Assembly (NCBI RefSeq): GCF_037201975.1
Contig: NZ_CP147520.1
Span: 1,054,001-1,118,000, forward strand
From: Streptomyces sp. TG1A-60
GTDB lineage: Bacteria > Actinomycetota > Actinomycetes > Streptomycetales > Streptomycetaceae
DNA length: 64,000 bases
Direction of reading: 5' to 3'
The notes beneath the pieces were generated by a model. That model had not been told where the DNA came from. It saw only the letters and a program-made list of their open reading frames with translations, and searched no databases. Of this stretch, positions 8,680-18,246 are shown in pieces; the first letter of the stretch is position 1; every line of letters begins with the position of its first letter. The position numbers were made by a program, and so were the translations under genes.

Positions 8680-8693
8680 TCACTCGATCGGGC

Positions 8694-10406
8694 TCAGAGC
8701 GCGGGGTACGCGTTCTGCATCAGCTGCTGGAACTGGGCGGAGAACCAGTGCCCGGAGATCGGCGCGTTGGGCAGGGCGCCGGACAGGTTGTTGCCGTTGC
8801 GCGGGTTGCCCGTGTAGGTCGGGTCGCACATGCGGTCGAAGCCCTTGCCCTCCTCGTTCGGGATGGCGGAGCTGGACCCGTCGGACTCACCCGGCGGCTT
8901 CATCCACACGTAGGCGTCGATCCCGGCCTCGGGGGAGGCCTGCGGACGCTCACCGAGGCCCGCTCCCGACTGGTTGCACCAGTTGCCGATGTGGATGCGG
9001 CGGTCGTAGCGCCCACCGTCGACGTAGGTGTCCACGGTGGTCGTGGCACCCGGGCCGGTGGGACGCGCGCTGCCGCCCCAGCCGTTGCGGGAGGTGTCGA
9101 TCAGCATGCCGATGCCGGAGTCGAAGCCCACCGAGACCAGTTGGTCGCGGAAGGCCTGGGCGAAGGTCAGTTCGTCGACGTAACGGTTCCAGTCGACCCA
9201 CTTCGACTCACGGACGGAGGTGCCGTTCACCGTCGAGTTGACGGAGAAGTTGTTCTCCTTGAGGGCGCTGTAGTTCGCCGTGTTGGTGATGAAGCCGTGG
9301 ACGTCGTCGACCGTGGCGCCCTCGGCGGTCGCCGCCTCCTTGAAGACGGTGGCGGAGGCCGCGAAGTTGTCGTCCCAGCCGATCCAGCCGTGGTGGCCGG
9401 CGTCGACGTAGTTGTAGACGTTCCCCACGTCACCGAGCTTGTTGAGCGCGTAGCCGACGCCCTTGACGTAGTTGCCGTTGGCCTTCATCACATCGCACTC
9501 GGGGGTGGCCGTGGGGCGGCTGCCGGTGTTGGTGACGAGGTTGGGCAGCGAGTCGATCTCGACGGTGGTGACGATGCGCAGGGCGGCGTACTTCGGGTCC
9601 GCGAGGATGGCCGCGATCGGGTCGATGTACTCGGTCTTGTAGCGGCCGAGCTCCGTCGGGCCCAGCTCGCCGTTGGAGGCGAGCGCCGCGCAGTCACGGC
9701 CGGGCAGGTTGTAGATCACGACCTGGATGGCCAGCTCGCCGGAGCCCTTCTGCTCCAGCGCCTCGTCGAGGTGGTCGCGCAGCCCCATGCCGCCGTTCAC
9801 CCCGTTGATGGCGGCGATCCGGTCCAGCCAGACACCCGTGGGCTGGTCGGAGATCCGGCTGCCGCCCGGCTCGGACTCGGCCTTCTCGGACCACTCGGGG
9901 TTCACGTACACCTTGGCACCGGAGTACGGGTTGTCCACCTTCGTGCCCGGGCCGGGCGGGTCGGTGGGGCCACCGCCACCATCGCCGTCGTCGACGTTGC
10001 AGGTCACCCCGTCCAGGGTGAAGGTCGTCGGGAGCGCGTTGGTGCCGCTGTAGGAGGCGTTGAAGCCGAAGCTGACCGAACCGCCGGTCGCCAGCGCGCC
10101 GTTGTAGGTCTCGTTGGCGGCGGTCACCGAGGTGCCGCTCTGGGACAGCCGGGCGTTCCAGGCGTTACTGACCGTCTGGTTGCCGGCGTACGACCACTTC
10201 ACGGCCCAGGAGGTCTTGGCGGCGCTGTTGTTGGTGACGGTGACGGAGGTGGTGAAGCCGGTGGACCACTGGTTCTGCACCTTGTACTCGACGGTGCAGG
10301 GGATCGCCTTGGCGCCGACGTCGTCCGGTGCGACGGCCATCGCGGTCCCGGCGGCGCCGGCGACCAGCGCCATCGCCGCGAGGAGTGCTGTTCTGGTACG
10401 GCTCAT
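8694..10406 (-). CDS. Secreted GH6 cellulase (exoglucanase type) with CBM2
   Basis: The 570-aa secreted enzyme has a signal peptide (TRTALLAAMALVAGAAGTAMA), an N-terminal CBM2 at about residues 35-135, a Gly/Pro linker (GGGGPTDPPGPG) and a GH6 catalytic domain from about 155. GH6 enzymes are inverting beta-1,4-glucanases. The conserved stretches LPGRDCAALASNGE, holding the catalytic acid region, and LIDTSRNGWGG are present. The length of the catalytic domain suits a cellobiohydrolase more than a small endoglucanase. ATG at 10406 has a weak AGAGGA about 13 nt upstream. It is divergent from the GH48 gene, with a CebR-like box on each side, so cellobiose induction is expected. GH6 and GH48 would attack cellulose from opposite chain ends. 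Confidence 0.93.
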   Translation of the reverse strand: MSRTRTALLAAMALVAGAAGTAMAVAPDDVGAKAIPCTVEYKVQNQWSTGFTTSVTVTNNSAAKTSWAVKWSYAGNQTVSNAWNARLSQSGTSVTAANETYNGALATGGSVSFGFNASYSGTNALPTTFTLDGVTCNVDDGDGGGGPTDPPGPGTKVDNPYSGAKVYVNPEWSEKAESEPGGSRISDQPTGVWLDRIAAINGVNGGMGLRDHLDEALEQKGSGELAIQVVIYNLPGRDCAALASNGELGPTELGRYKTEYIDPIAAILADPKYAALRIVTTVEIDSLPNLVTNTGSRPTATPECDVMKANGNYVKGVGYALNKLGDVGNVYNYVDAGHHGWIGWDDNFAASATVFKEAATAEGATVDDVHGFITNTANYSALKENNFSVNSTVNGTSVRESKWVDWNRYVDELTFAQAFRDQLVSVGFDSGIGMLIDTSRNGWGGSARPTGPGATTTVDTYVDGGRYDRRIHIGNWCNQSGAGLGERPQASPEAGIDAYVWMKPPGESDGSSSAIPNEEGKGFDRMCDPTYTGNPRNGNNLSGALPNAPISGHWFSAQFQQLMQNAYPAL

Positions 10407-10650
10407 GAGTGCGGGTTTCCTCTTCCGTAGTGGGGTGTACGTGGAGGTTCCGAACGGGGTCCGACGTGGTGCGCGGGCACGCCCAGCGGGACCTGGGCGG
10501 CGGCTACGCGGGGATGGTGGTGCTTCCCGGCCACGACGCGGTGAACCCGGCGCCGATGCTCGCGCCGACGAGTAAAAGACCTGAACGCGGGGGGTGTCGC
10601 ATGAGCGACTCCTTGCAGCTCGGACACGCCGGGACGGACGCGTCGACTGA

Positions 10651-10664
10651 TGGAACCGCTCCCA
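10651..10664 (-). promoter_or_regulatory. CebR-type operator (GH6 side)
   Basis: On the minus strand this reads TGGGAGCGGTTCCA, two mismatches from the CebR consensus TGGGAGCGCTCCCA. CebR is the LacI-family repressor released by cellobiose and cello-oligosaccharides in Streptomyces. Confidence 0.7.
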
Positions 10665-10803
10665 CTGGTGCTGGTGAAGGTAGCGCCAAGTGACGGTAAA
10701 AAACAGAGGTGTCGCGTTATTGCGCACCACGAATCTTTTCTGCCGTCGTCGAATCTTTTCGACTCTTCAAACACCTTGACCCCCTGCACCCCTCTCCTCA
10801 ATA

Positions 10804-10817
10804 TGGGAGCGCTCCCA
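10804..10817 (+). promoter_or_regulatory. CebR operator (GH48 side), perfect palindrome
   Basis: TGGGAGCGCTCCCA is an exact match to the CebR box known from Streptomyces cellulase and cebEFG promoters. It lies 69 bp upstream of the GH48 start codon. The cebR gene itself is not in this window. Confidence 0.9.
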
Positions 10818-10885
10818 CTGGTTCAAGGCTTGTTGTTGCTGCTCCGCCCCCGCCTTCGTAAGAGCCGCACGGAAGGAACCAGAGC

Positions 10886-13801
10886 ATGCACCCCAGACGG
10901 AGACGCCGTGCCACGCGGCGCCTGTGGACCGCCGTGGTGGCGGCCCTCGCCCTCCCCTTGACGATGCTCAGCACCGGCGCGACTCCCGCCAGCGCGGCGG
11001 CGGTCGCCTGCAACGTCGACTACAAGACCAACGACTGGGGCTCGGGTTTCACCGCCGAGCTCACGATCAGCAACCGGGGCACGGAGGCCATCAGCGGCTG
11101 GACCCTGACGTACGACTACACGGGCGACCAGAAGCTCTCCAACGGCTGGAGCGGTACCTGGTCACAGTCCGGCAAAACCGTGACGGCGAAGAACGCGTCC
11201 TGGAACGGCACGATCGCCGTCGGCGCCGCCGTGACCACCGGGGCCCAGTTCACCTACAGCGGCACGAACGCCGCGCCGACCGACTTCGCGATCAACGGCA
11301 CCGCCTGCGTGGGCGCCCACCAGCCGCCGATCACGGTGCTGACCAGCCCGAGCGCGGGCGCGGTGTACTCGCAGGGGGACGCGGTGCCGATGGCGGCCAC
11401 GGCCGCCGCCGCGGACGACGCGACGATCACGAAGGTCGAGTTCTACGACGACACCAGGCTGCTGGGCACGGACACGACCTCGCCGTACACGTTCTCGGCG
11501 ACCGGTCTGGCCGTGGGCAGCCATTCGCTGGTCGCCAAGGCGTACGACAGCCTGGGCGCGTCGGCGGACTCCACACCGGTCGGCATCACGGTCGCCTCGG
11601 GCCCCGCCGTGGTCGTCTCGCCGACCCAACTGGGCGTGCGGCAGGGCGAGTCGAGCACGTACGACGTGAAACTCTCGACACAGCCGTCGGCCAACGTGAC
11701 GGTGACGACCGCGCGGGCGTCCGGTAACACCGGCCTGTCCGTGACGGGCGGCGGGTCGCTGAGCTTCACGCCGTCGAACTGGAACACCGCCCAGAAGGTG
11801 ACCATCGGCGCCAACTCCTCCGGTACCGGTTCGGCCGTCTTCGAGTCGACGGCCGACGGCCACGCCAAGGCCGCGGTGACCGTGACGCAGCTGGCGGCGG
11901 CGAGCGAGTACGACGCCCGCTTCCTGGAGCTCTACGGCAAGATCACCAACCCGGCGAACGGCTACTTCTCCCCCGAGGGCATCCCGTACCACTCGGTGGA
12001 GACACTGATCGTCGAGGCGCCGGACCACGGCCATGAGACCACCTCGGAGGCGTACAGCTACCTCCTGTGGCTCCAGGCCATGTACGGCAAGGTCACGGGC
12101 GACTGGTCCAAGTTCAACGGCGCCTGGGAGATCATGGAGAGGTACATGATCCCGACCCACGCCGACCAGCCGACCAACTCCTTCTACACGGCGAACAAGC
12201 CGGCCACCTACGCCCCCGAGCACGACACCCCGAACGAGTACCCGGCACAGCTCGACCCCGGCGCCCCGGTCGGTCCGGACCCCATCGCCGGCGAGCTGAA
12301 GAGCGCGTACGGCACGGACGACGTGTACGGCATGCACTGGCTGCAGGACGTCGACAACGTCTACGGCTACGGCAACTCGCCCGGCAAGTGCGAGGCGGGC
12401 CCGTCGGACACCGGACCGTCGTACATCAACACCTTCCAGCGCGGGCCGCAGGAGTCGGTGTGGGAGACCATCCCGCAGCCCACCTGCGACCAGTTCAAGT
12501 ACGGCGGCCCGAACGGCTATCTGGACCTGTTCACCGGTGACGCGGCGTACGCGAAGCAGTGGAAGTTCACCAACGCGCCGGACGCCGACGCGCGTGCCGT
12601 GCAGGCCGCGTACTGGGCGGACATCTGGGCCAAGGAGCAGGGCAAGGGCGCCGACGTCTCCGCGACCATCGGCAAGGCCGCGAAGATGGGCGACTATCTG
12701 CGCTACTCCATGTACGACAAGTACTTCAAGAAGATCGGTAACTGTGTGGGGGCCACGACCTGCCCCGCGGGTACCGGCAAGGACGCCTCCCACTATCTGA
12801 TGTCCTGGTACTACGCGTGGGGCGGCGCCACCGACACGAGCGCCGGCTGGGCGTGGCGCATCGGCTCCAGCCACGCGCACGGCGGCTACCAGAACCCGCT
12901 GGCCGCGCACGCGCTCGCCAACTACCCCCCGCTGAAGCCCAAGTCCTCGACCGGGCAGGCGGACTGGGCCAAGTCCCTGGACCGGCAGATCGAGTTCTAC
13001 CGCTGGCTGCAGTCGGACGAGGGCGGCATCGCGGGCGGCGCCACCAACAGCTGGGCGGGGCGGTACGCCACTCCCCCGGCCGGTACGCCGACCTTCTACG
13101 GCATGTTCTACGACGAGAAGCCCGTGTACCACGACCCGCCGTCCAACCAGTGGTTCGGCTTCCAGGCATGGTCCATGGAGCGCGTCGCGGAGTACTACCA
13201 GCAGACGGGCAACGCCGGTGCCAAGACGGTCCTCGACAAGTGGGTCGACTGGGCCCTGTCCAAGACCACGATCAACCCCGACGGGACGTACCGCATGCCG
13301 TCGACGCTCCAGTGGTCCGGTGCGCCCGACACCTGGAACGCGTCGAGTCCCGGCTCCAACGCGGGACTTCACGTCACCGTCGCCGACTACACCGACGACG
13401 TGGGCGTGGCCGCCGCGTACGCCAAGACCCTGACGTACTACGCCGACCGCTCCGGTGACGCCGACGCCGCCCGCGTGGCGAAGGCGCTGCTCGACGGGAT
13501 GTGGGAGCACCACCAGGACGGGCTCGGCATCGCCGTCCCGGAGACCCGCGCGGACTACAACCGCTTCGACGACCGGGTGTACGTGCCGAGCGGCTGGACC
13601 GGGACGATGCCGAACGGTGACGTCATCGACTCGTCGTCGACCTTCGATTCGATCCGGTCGTTCTACGAGGACGATCCCGCCTGGTCGAAGATCGAGGCGT
13701 ACCTGGCGGGTGGCGCCGCGCCGTCGTTCACGTATCACCGTTTCTGGGCCCAGGCCGACATCGCGTTGGCCATGGGTTCGTATGCGGAGTTGCTGGAGTA
13801 G
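10886..13801 (+). CDS. Secreted GH48 exocellulase with CBM2 and two Ig-like modules
   Basis: The 971-aa multidomain enzyme has a signal peptide (residues 1-38), CBM2 (about 40-140), a bacterial Ig-like module (about 150-235, opening [13 protein letters not shown]), a second beta-sandwich module (about 237-330, opening [15 protein letters not shown]) and a GH48 catalytic domain from about 345 to the end. GH48 enzymes are inverting, processive reducing-end cellobiohydrolases. The motif [15 protein letters not shown] holds the Glu expected as catalytic acid. ATG at 10886 is preceded by GGAAGGAACC. A perfect CebR box lies upstream. A terminator-like hairpin follows the stop, but some read-through to the GH74 gene is possible. 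Confidence 0.95.
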   Translation: MHPRRRRRATRRLWTAVVAALALPLTMLSTGATPASAAAVACNVDYKTNDWGSGFTAELTISNRGTEAISGWTLTYDYTGDQKLSNGWSGTWSQSGKTVTAKNASWNGTIAVGAAVTTGAQFTYSGTNAAPTDFAINGTACVGAHQPPITVLTSPSAGAVYSQGDAVPMAATAAAADDATITKVEFYDDTRLLGTDTTSPYTFSATGLAVGSHSLVAKAYDSLGASADSTPVGITVASGPAVVVSPTQLGVRQGESSTYDVKLSTQPSANVTVTTARASGNTGLSVTGGGSLSFTPSNWNTAQKVTIGANSSGTGSAVFESTADGHAKAAVTVTQLAAASEYDARFLELYGKITNPANGYFSPEGIPYHSVETLIVEAPDHGHETTSEAYSYLLWLQAMYGKVTGDWSKFNGAWEIMERYMIPTHADQPTNSFYTANKPATYAPEHDTPNEYPAQLDPGAPVGPDPIAGELKSAYGTDDVYGMHWLQDVDNVYGYGNSPGKCEAGPSDTGPSYINTFQRGPQESVWETIPQPTCDQFKYGGPNGYLDLFTGDAAYAKQWKFTNAPDADARAVQAAYWADIWAKEQGKGADVSATIGKAAKMGDYLRYSMYDKYFKKIGNCVGATTCPAGTGKDASHYLMSWYYAWGGATDTSAGWAWRIGSSHAHGGYQNPLAAHALANYPPLKPKSSTGQADWAKSLDRQIEFYRWLQSDEGGIAGGATNSWAGRYATPPAGTPTFYGMFYDEKPVYHDPPSNQWFGFQAWSMERVAEYYQQTGNAGAKTVLDKWVDWALSKTTINPDGTYRMPSTLQWSGAPDTWNASSPGSNAGLHVTVADYTDDVGVAAAYAKTLTYYADRSGDADAARVAKALLDGMWEHHQDGLGIAVPETRADYNRFDDRVYVPSGWTGTMPNGDVIDSSSTFDSIRSFYEDDPAWSKIEAYLAGGAAPSFTYHRFWAQADIALAMGSYAELLE

Positions 13802-13871
13802 CTCCGGTCGTGTGACGGCCGGGGACTGTCCCTGGCTGATCGCACCCACGCGGCGGTAGCCGCACATCGAC

Positions 13872-13904
13872 GCAGCCCCGCGCCCCCATGGGCGCGGGCG
13901 CTGT
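13872..13904 (+). terminator. Terminator-like hairpin between GH48 and GH74
   Basis: The segment CAGCCCCGCGCCC pairs imperfectly with GGGCGCGGGCGCTG around a short loop, about 70 bp after the GH48 stop and 55 bp before GH74. The Streptomyces CAGCCCCGCGCC...GGGGCTG terminator type is common. It may only attenuate, because GH74 has no obvious CebR box of its own. Confidence 0.55.
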
Positions 13905-13958
13905 GCTCTGCTCGAAGAACTTCGCGCCTCCCCCCACCCCTTCGGAGAGGACCCCACC

Positions 13959-16640
13959 GTGCGAAGAACCCGCATCCTCACGGCCGTACTGGCCCTCTCG
14001 GCCGGACTGCTCGCGGGCTCGCCGCCCGCGCTGGCCGCCGACGAGCCCCCCGACAGGTCCGCCGAGAAATCGGTGTCGATCGCCGCCGACACCTACACCT
14101 GGAAGAACGCCCGGATCGACGGGGGCGGTTTCGTCCCCGGCATCGTCTTCAACCGCAAGGAGAAGAACCTCGCGTACGCCCGCACGGACATCGGCGGGGC
14201 CTACCGCTGGGTGGAGTCGTCGAAGACGTGGACCCCGCTGCTCGACTCGGTCGGCTGGGACGACTGGGGGCACACGGGAATCGTGAGCCTCGCCTCCGAC
14301 TCGGTCGACCCGGACAAGGTGTACGTGGCGGCCGGTACGTACACCAACAGCTGGGACCCGGGGAACGGGGCGGTCCTGCGCTCCTCGGACCGGGGCGCGA
14401 GCTGGCAGAAGACGAACCTGCCGTTCAAGCTGGGCGGGAACATGCCCGGGCGGGGCATGGGCGAGCGTCTGGCCGTGGACCCGAACCGCAACAGCGTGCT
14501 GTATCTGGGCGCGCCGAGCGGCGAGGGGCTGTGGCGGTCGACGGACTCGGGTGTCACCTGGTCGCAGGTGACGAACTTCCCCAACGTCGGCGACTACGTG
14601 GCCGATCCGTCCGACACCAGCGGGTACTCCAGCGACAACCAGGGCATCGTCTGGGTCACCTTCGACGAGTCGACGGGCAGTTCCGGTAACGCGACGAAGA
14701 CCCTCTACGTCGGGGTCGCGGACAAGGACAACGCGGTGTACCGCTCGACGGACGCGGGCGCGACCTGGTCGCGGGTGGCCGGACAGCCGACCGGCCACCT
14801 GGCCCACAAGGGCGTCCTCGACGCGGCGAACGGCCATCTGTACCTCTCCTACAGCGACAAGGGCGGACCGTACGACGGCGGCAAGGGCCAGCTGTGGCGG
14901 TACGCGACCGCGACGGGTGCCTGGACGAACATCAGCCCGGTGGCGGAGGCCGACACGTACTACGGGTTCAGCGGCCTGACGGTCGACCGGCAGGACCCGG
15001 GCACGGTCATGGCGACGGCGTACAGCTCCTGGTGGCCGGACACACAGATCTTCCGCTCGACGGACAGCGGCGCCACGTGGACCAGGGCCTGGGACTACAC
15101 CTCGTACCCCAACCGCTCGAACCGCTACACGATGGACGTCTCGTCCTCGCCGTGGCTGACCTGGGGCGCGAACCCCTCCCCACCCGAGCAGACGCCGAAG
15201 CTCGGCTGGATGACGGAGGCACTGGAGATCGACCCGTTCGACTCGAACCGGATGATGTACGGGACGGGCGCGACGATCTACGGCACGGAGAACCTGGGGA
15301 ACTGGGACAGCGGCAGCCGGTTCACCATCAAGCCGATGGTGCGGGGCCTGGAGGAGACGGCCGTCAACGACCTCGCCTCTCCCCCGTCGGGCGCCCCGCT
15401 GCTCAGTGCCCTCGGCGACATCGGCGGCTTCCGCCACACGGACCTGACGAAGGTCCCGTCGGTCATGTTCACGCAGCCGAACTTCACGTCGACGACCAGC
15501 CTGGACTTCGCCGAGTCCAGCCCGAACACGGTCGTCCGCGTCGGCAACCTGGACTCGGGCCCGCACATCGCCTTCTCCACGGACAACGGCGCCAACTGGT
15601 TCGCCGGCACCGACCCGTCGGGCGTGAGCGGCGGCGGCACGGTCGCGGCGGCGGCCGACGGCGGCCGGTTCGTGTGGAGTCCGGCGGGCACGGGCGTTCG
15701 GTACACGACGGGCTTCGGCAACTCGTGGCAGGCGTCGAGCGGGATACCGTCCGGCGCGATCGTCGAGTCCGACCGTGTCGACCCGAAGACCTTCTACGGC
15801 TTCAAGTCGGGGAAGTTCTACGTCAGTACGGACGGCGGCGCCACCTTCACCGCGTCGAACGCGAGTGGCCTGCCGAGCGGCGACAGCGTCCGCTTCAAGG
15901 CGCTGCCCGGCCAGAAGGGCGACGTGTGGCTGGCGGGCGGCGCGACGGACGGGGCGTACGGTCTGTGGCACTCGACGGACAGTGGCGCCACCTGGACCAA
16001 GCTCTCAGGCGTCGAGCAGGCCGACACGATCGGCTTCGGGAAGGCGGCGCCGGGAGCCTCGTACCAGGCCCTCTACACCAGCGCCAAGATCGGCGGTGTG
16101 CGCGGCATCTTCCGCTCGACGGACAAGGGCGCGACCTGGACGCGGATCAACGACGACGCCCATCAGTGGGGATGGACGGGTGCGGCGATCACGGGTGACC
16201 CGAGGGTCTACGGGCGGGTCTACGTCGCGACGAACGGGCGCGGGGTCATCTACGGCGAATCCTCCGGCACGGGCGGCGGGGGCGGCGGCACCGATCCCGG
16301 CCCGGAGCCGGAGCCGACGGGTGCCTGTGCGGTGACGTACACGATCACCAATGAGTGGTCGGGCGGCTTCCAGGCGGATGTGCGGCTGGCCAACACGGGG
16401 ACGAGCGCGTGGACCGGCTGGTCCCTCGGCTGGTCCTTCCCGAACGGGCAGAGCGTCTCCCAGATCTGGAACGCCGACCACACGCAGTCGGGATCGGCCG
16501 TCACGGCCAGGAACATCAGCTGGAACGGCACGGTGGCGGCGGGTTCGTCGGTGAGCTTCGGCTTCACCGGAAGCCGGTCGGGGACGAACGGAGAACCGAC
16601 CGCCTTCCGGCTCGGTGACCGGTCCTGCACGGTGACCTGA
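13959..16640 (+). CDS. Secreted GH74 xyloglucanase with C-terminal CBM2
   Basis: The 893-aa secreted enzyme has a signal peptide (residues 1-27, ending ALAADEPP), twin seven-bladed propeller repeats of the GH74 type (many STDSGATW repeats), a linker (GTGGGGGGTDPGPEPEP, about 768) and a CBM2 over the last 105 residues. The two catalytic Asp motifs are visible: ARTDIGGAYRW (about 70) and ALGDIGGFRHTD (about 488). The likely substrate is xyloglucan, cleaved within the backbone, which exposes cellulose for the neighbouring GH6 and GH48 enzymes. GTG at 13959 has GGAGAGG 8 nt upstream. A 14-bp terminator follows. Confidence 0.94.
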   Translation: MRRTRILTAVLALSAGLLAGSPPALAADEPPDRSAEKSVSIAADTYTWKNARIDGGGFVPGIVFNRKEKNLAYARTDIGGAYRWVESSKTWTPLLDSVGWDDWGHTGIVSLASDSVDPDKVYVAAGTYTNSWDPGNGAVLRSSDRGASWQKTNLPFKLGGNMPGRGMGERLAVDPNRNSVLYLGAPSGEGLWRSTDSGVTWSQVTNFPNVGDYVADPSDTSGYSSDNQGIVWVTFDESTGSSGNATKTLYVGVADKDNAVYRSTDAGATWSRVAGQPTGHLAHKGVLDAANGHLYLSYSDKGGPYDGGKGQLWRYATATGAWTNISPVAEADTYYGFSGLTVDRQDPGTVMATAYSSWWPDTQIFRSTDSGATWTRAWDYTSYPNRSNRYTMDVSSSPWLTWGANPSPPEQTPKLGWMTEALEIDPFDSNRMMYGTGATIYGTENLGNWDSGSRFTIKPMVRGLEETAVNDLASPPSGAPLLSALGDIGGFRHTDLTKVPSVMFTQPNFTSTTSLDFAESSPNTVVRVGNLDSGPHIAFSTDNGANWFAGTDPSGVSGGGTVAAAADGGRFVWSPAGTGVRYTTGFGNSWQASSGIPSGAIVESDRVDPKTFYGFKSGKFYVSTDGGATFTASNASGLPSGDSVRFKALPGQKGDVWLAGGATDGAYGLWHSTDSGATWTKLSGVEQADTIGFGKAAPGASYQALYTSAKIGGVRGIFRSTDKGATWTRINDDAHQWGWTGAAITGDPRVYGRVYVATNGRGVIYGESSGTGGGGGGTDPGPEPEPTGACAVTYTITNEWSGGFQADVRLANTGTSAWTGWSLGWSFPNGQSVSQIWNADHTQSGSAVTARNISWNGTVAAGSSVSFGFTGSRSGTNGEPTAFRLGDRSCTVT

Positions 16641-16659
16641 CACCCGGGCAGGACGGGAC

Positions 16660-16692
16660 GAGGGCGCGCGCCCGGGGCGGGCGCGCGCCCTC
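16660..16692 (+). terminator. Strong terminator after GH74
   Basis: A perfect 14-bp stem (16660-16673 with 16679-16692) has a 5-nt loop and lies 20 bp after the stop. It separates the cellulase island from the convergent methyltransferase. Confidence 0.85.
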
Positions 16693-16860
16693 ACTCGTCG
16701 GCGTCACGGTGCCGGATCCACCAGAACGGCGGGTGAAGGCCCCGTTCCGCCGGCGCGTGCGGGTGCCGCACGGGGCTACCTGCTGGCAGGACGGGCGGAT
16801 TCCGTTTCCTCGGTCGCCGCCGACCGCCCCGGAGCCGCCGAACAGCACGGGCGGGTTCCG

Positions 16861-17601
16861 TCAGGTCCTGCGGAAGGCCCGCAACGTGAACTCCGGCTCC
16901 GGGCGGGGGCGGTCCTGGTCGGGCAGGGCCGCGAGGCGGGCCGCGAAGTCGTCGGCGAGGGGGTCGCCGGGCGGGAGGGTGACGAACCAGCCGCGGCGCA
17001 GGTCGGTGACGGTGCGGCGGGGGCTACGGCCCTGGCCCCGGCCCGGGAAGCGGGCTTCGCCCGCGGCGCGCAGACCGTGTGCGCAGGCGTACCTCTCGAC
17101 GGCCGCCGAGGTGTCCACGGCCGGCGTCCGGGGTCGCGGGGCGAGAACGGCGTCGATGTCGCTGCCCACGTTGTGGGCGGCGGCCTTGTCGACGGTGGTG
17201 ACGAACACGCCGCCCGGCCGGAGCACCCGGGCGCACTCGCCGACGACCGTCCGTACGTCCTCCGGGCCGCCCAGCAGGTGCAGCAGCCACACACTGGTCA
17301 CGGCGTCGAACTCGGCGTCGCGGAAAGGGAGCCGGCGGCCGTCGCCGATGACCACGGAGCCGGGCAGCCGGGCGGCGGCCCGGCTCGCCATGGCGTGCGT
17401 ACGGTCGACGCCCGTGACCCGCATCCCGTCCCGCGCGGCGGCGAGCCGCCGGGTCACGATCCCGGTGCCGCAGGCGAGGTCGAGCAGGCGGCGGGCGTCC
17501 TCGGGGACCAGTCCCAGCACGGCGTGGGCGGCGGCCTCGGCCCGGTGCTCGCCGCCCCGGAGCGCGTCGTAGGCGTCCGCCTCCTTGTCGTAGTCCAGCA
17601 C
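16861..17601 (-). CDS. Class I SAM-dependent methyltransferase
   Basis: The protein has 246 aa. The start VLDYDKEADAYDALRGG is typical of UbiE/Methyltransf_11-like enzymes. Motif I is LLDLACGTGIVTRRL (about residue 40), followed by VTGVDRTHAM, a DAVTSVWLLHLLGG motif and VLRPGGVFV (about 120). The acceptor is unknown. GTG at 17601 lies 5 bp beyond the stop of the pterin dehydratase gene, so the two form a tight operon with the dehydratase first. The functional link is not obvious. No terminator is clear in the 168-bp gap to GH74 besides the GH74 hairpin. Confidence 0.85.
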   Translation of the reverse strand: MLDYDKEADAYDALRGGEHRAEAAAHAVLGLVPEDARRLLDLACGTGIVTRRLAAARDGMRVTGVDRTHAMASRAAARLPGSVVIGDGRRLPFRDAEFDAVTSVWLLHLLGGPEDVRTVVGECARVLRPGGVFVTTVDKAAAHNVGSDIDAVLAPRPRTPAVDTSAAVERYACAHGLRAAGEARFPGRGQGRSPRRTVTDLRRGWFVTLPPGDPLADDFAARLAALPDQDRPRPEPEFTLRAFRRT

Positions 17602-17606
17602 CCGGC

Positions 17607-17912
17607 TCAGCTCGCTCCGTGGCCGGGCGCGAGCGCCTCCACCCTGCGGGCCAGCTCGAAGTCCTTCTCGGTGACGGCGCCGCCCGCGCTGTGGGTGTGG
17701 ATGGTCAGCGAGACGGTGTCGTAGCCGAGGGTCAGGTCGGAGTGGTGGTCCAGCTCCTCCTGCGTCTGGGCGATGTGCACGACCAGCGCGGTCGCCGCGA
17801 AGTGCGAGCCCAGCCGGTAGGAGCGGGCGATCCGGTCCCCGTCCAGTGACCAGCCGGGCAGCTCCGCCAGCCGGTCCTCGATCTCCTTCTGCGACAAGGG
17901 TGTGACGGGCAT
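17607..17912 (-). CDS. 4a-hydroxytetrahydrobiopterin (pterin carbinolamine) dehydratase
   Basis: The 101-aa protein has the length of a complete PCD domain. It dehydrates 4a-carbinolamine pterins made by aromatic amino acid hydroxylases. The active-site signature ELDHHSDLTLGYDTV (about residues 55-70) contains the tandem His, and AQTQEEL precedes it. ATG at 17912 has AAGGAG 6-7 nt upstream; a TTG two codons earlier is in frame but overlaps the ribosome site. It is the first gene of a two-gene operon with a methyltransferase. No pterin-dependent hydroxylase lies in the window, so the biological partner is unresolved. Confidence 0.9.
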   Translation of the reverse strand: MPVTPLSQKEIEDRLAELPGWSLDGDRIARSYRLGSHFAATALVVHIAQTQEELDHHSDLTLGYDTVSLTIHTHSAGGAVTEKDFELARRVEALAPGHGAS

Positions 17913-18246
17913 GGCCAACTCCTTCCGAGACGTTCCCCCATGACGTGCGGTCCCCTTCAGCCTGCCACAGCACGGCCGCCGGGTCCCTGGTCGGGCGGGC
18001 GCGCCGGCGGCCCGCCCGTACGCGTGCGGGCGCGCCGCCGACGGTCTGACGGGGCCCTCAGAACCTTGCCGGGCGGGGCAGGCGGCGGTCGATTACCTCG
18101 GCGGTCATGGCACGCCGTACCTTGTGGGAACGTCATGGCGACCGGTGATCCGGGGCGTCCGGGGGGTCGCGTTCCGGGTACCCGTGAGACGCGCACCGGA
18201 ACATGACAGACTGTTTCGTACAGCTCGGCGCGTGGGGAGGCGTGGC
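17913..18246. other. Divergent intergenic region (334 bp)
   Basis: No gene is seen between the pterin dehydratase and the XRE regulator. A small palindrome CTGTTTCGTACAG (18211-18223) sits just upstream of the XRE ribosome site and could be its autoregulatory operator or overlap a -10. GC-rich inverted segments around 17990-18040 are present without a clear role. Confidence 0.35.

Larger units (their letters stand above)
10407..10885. promoter_or_regulatory. Divergent control region of the cellulase genes
   Basis: This 479-bp non-coding stretch separates the GH6 and GH48 starts. It contains two CebR-type 14-mers, one about 245 bp upstream of GH6 and one about 70 bp upstream of GH48, plus an AT-richer segment around 10695-10770 that probably holds promoter elements. 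No gene is visible. Confidence 0.6.

Noticed and set aside
8610..10430. 606-codon plus-strand frame across the GH6 gene
   Set aside because: Shadow of the cellulase; GH6 and CBM2 motifs are on the minus strand and the antisense product has no domain.
10651..10664. Possibility that the imperfect box is random
   Set aside because: Twelve of 14 positions match the CebR consensus and it lies in the divergent promoter gap with a perfect copy 140 bp away, so it was kept as a site.
11162..15971. Long minus-strand frames (976 and 747 codons) across GH48 and GH74
   Set aside because: Arg/Val/Gly-rich mirror frames with no ribosome sites; the sense strand encodes complete glycoside hydrolases.
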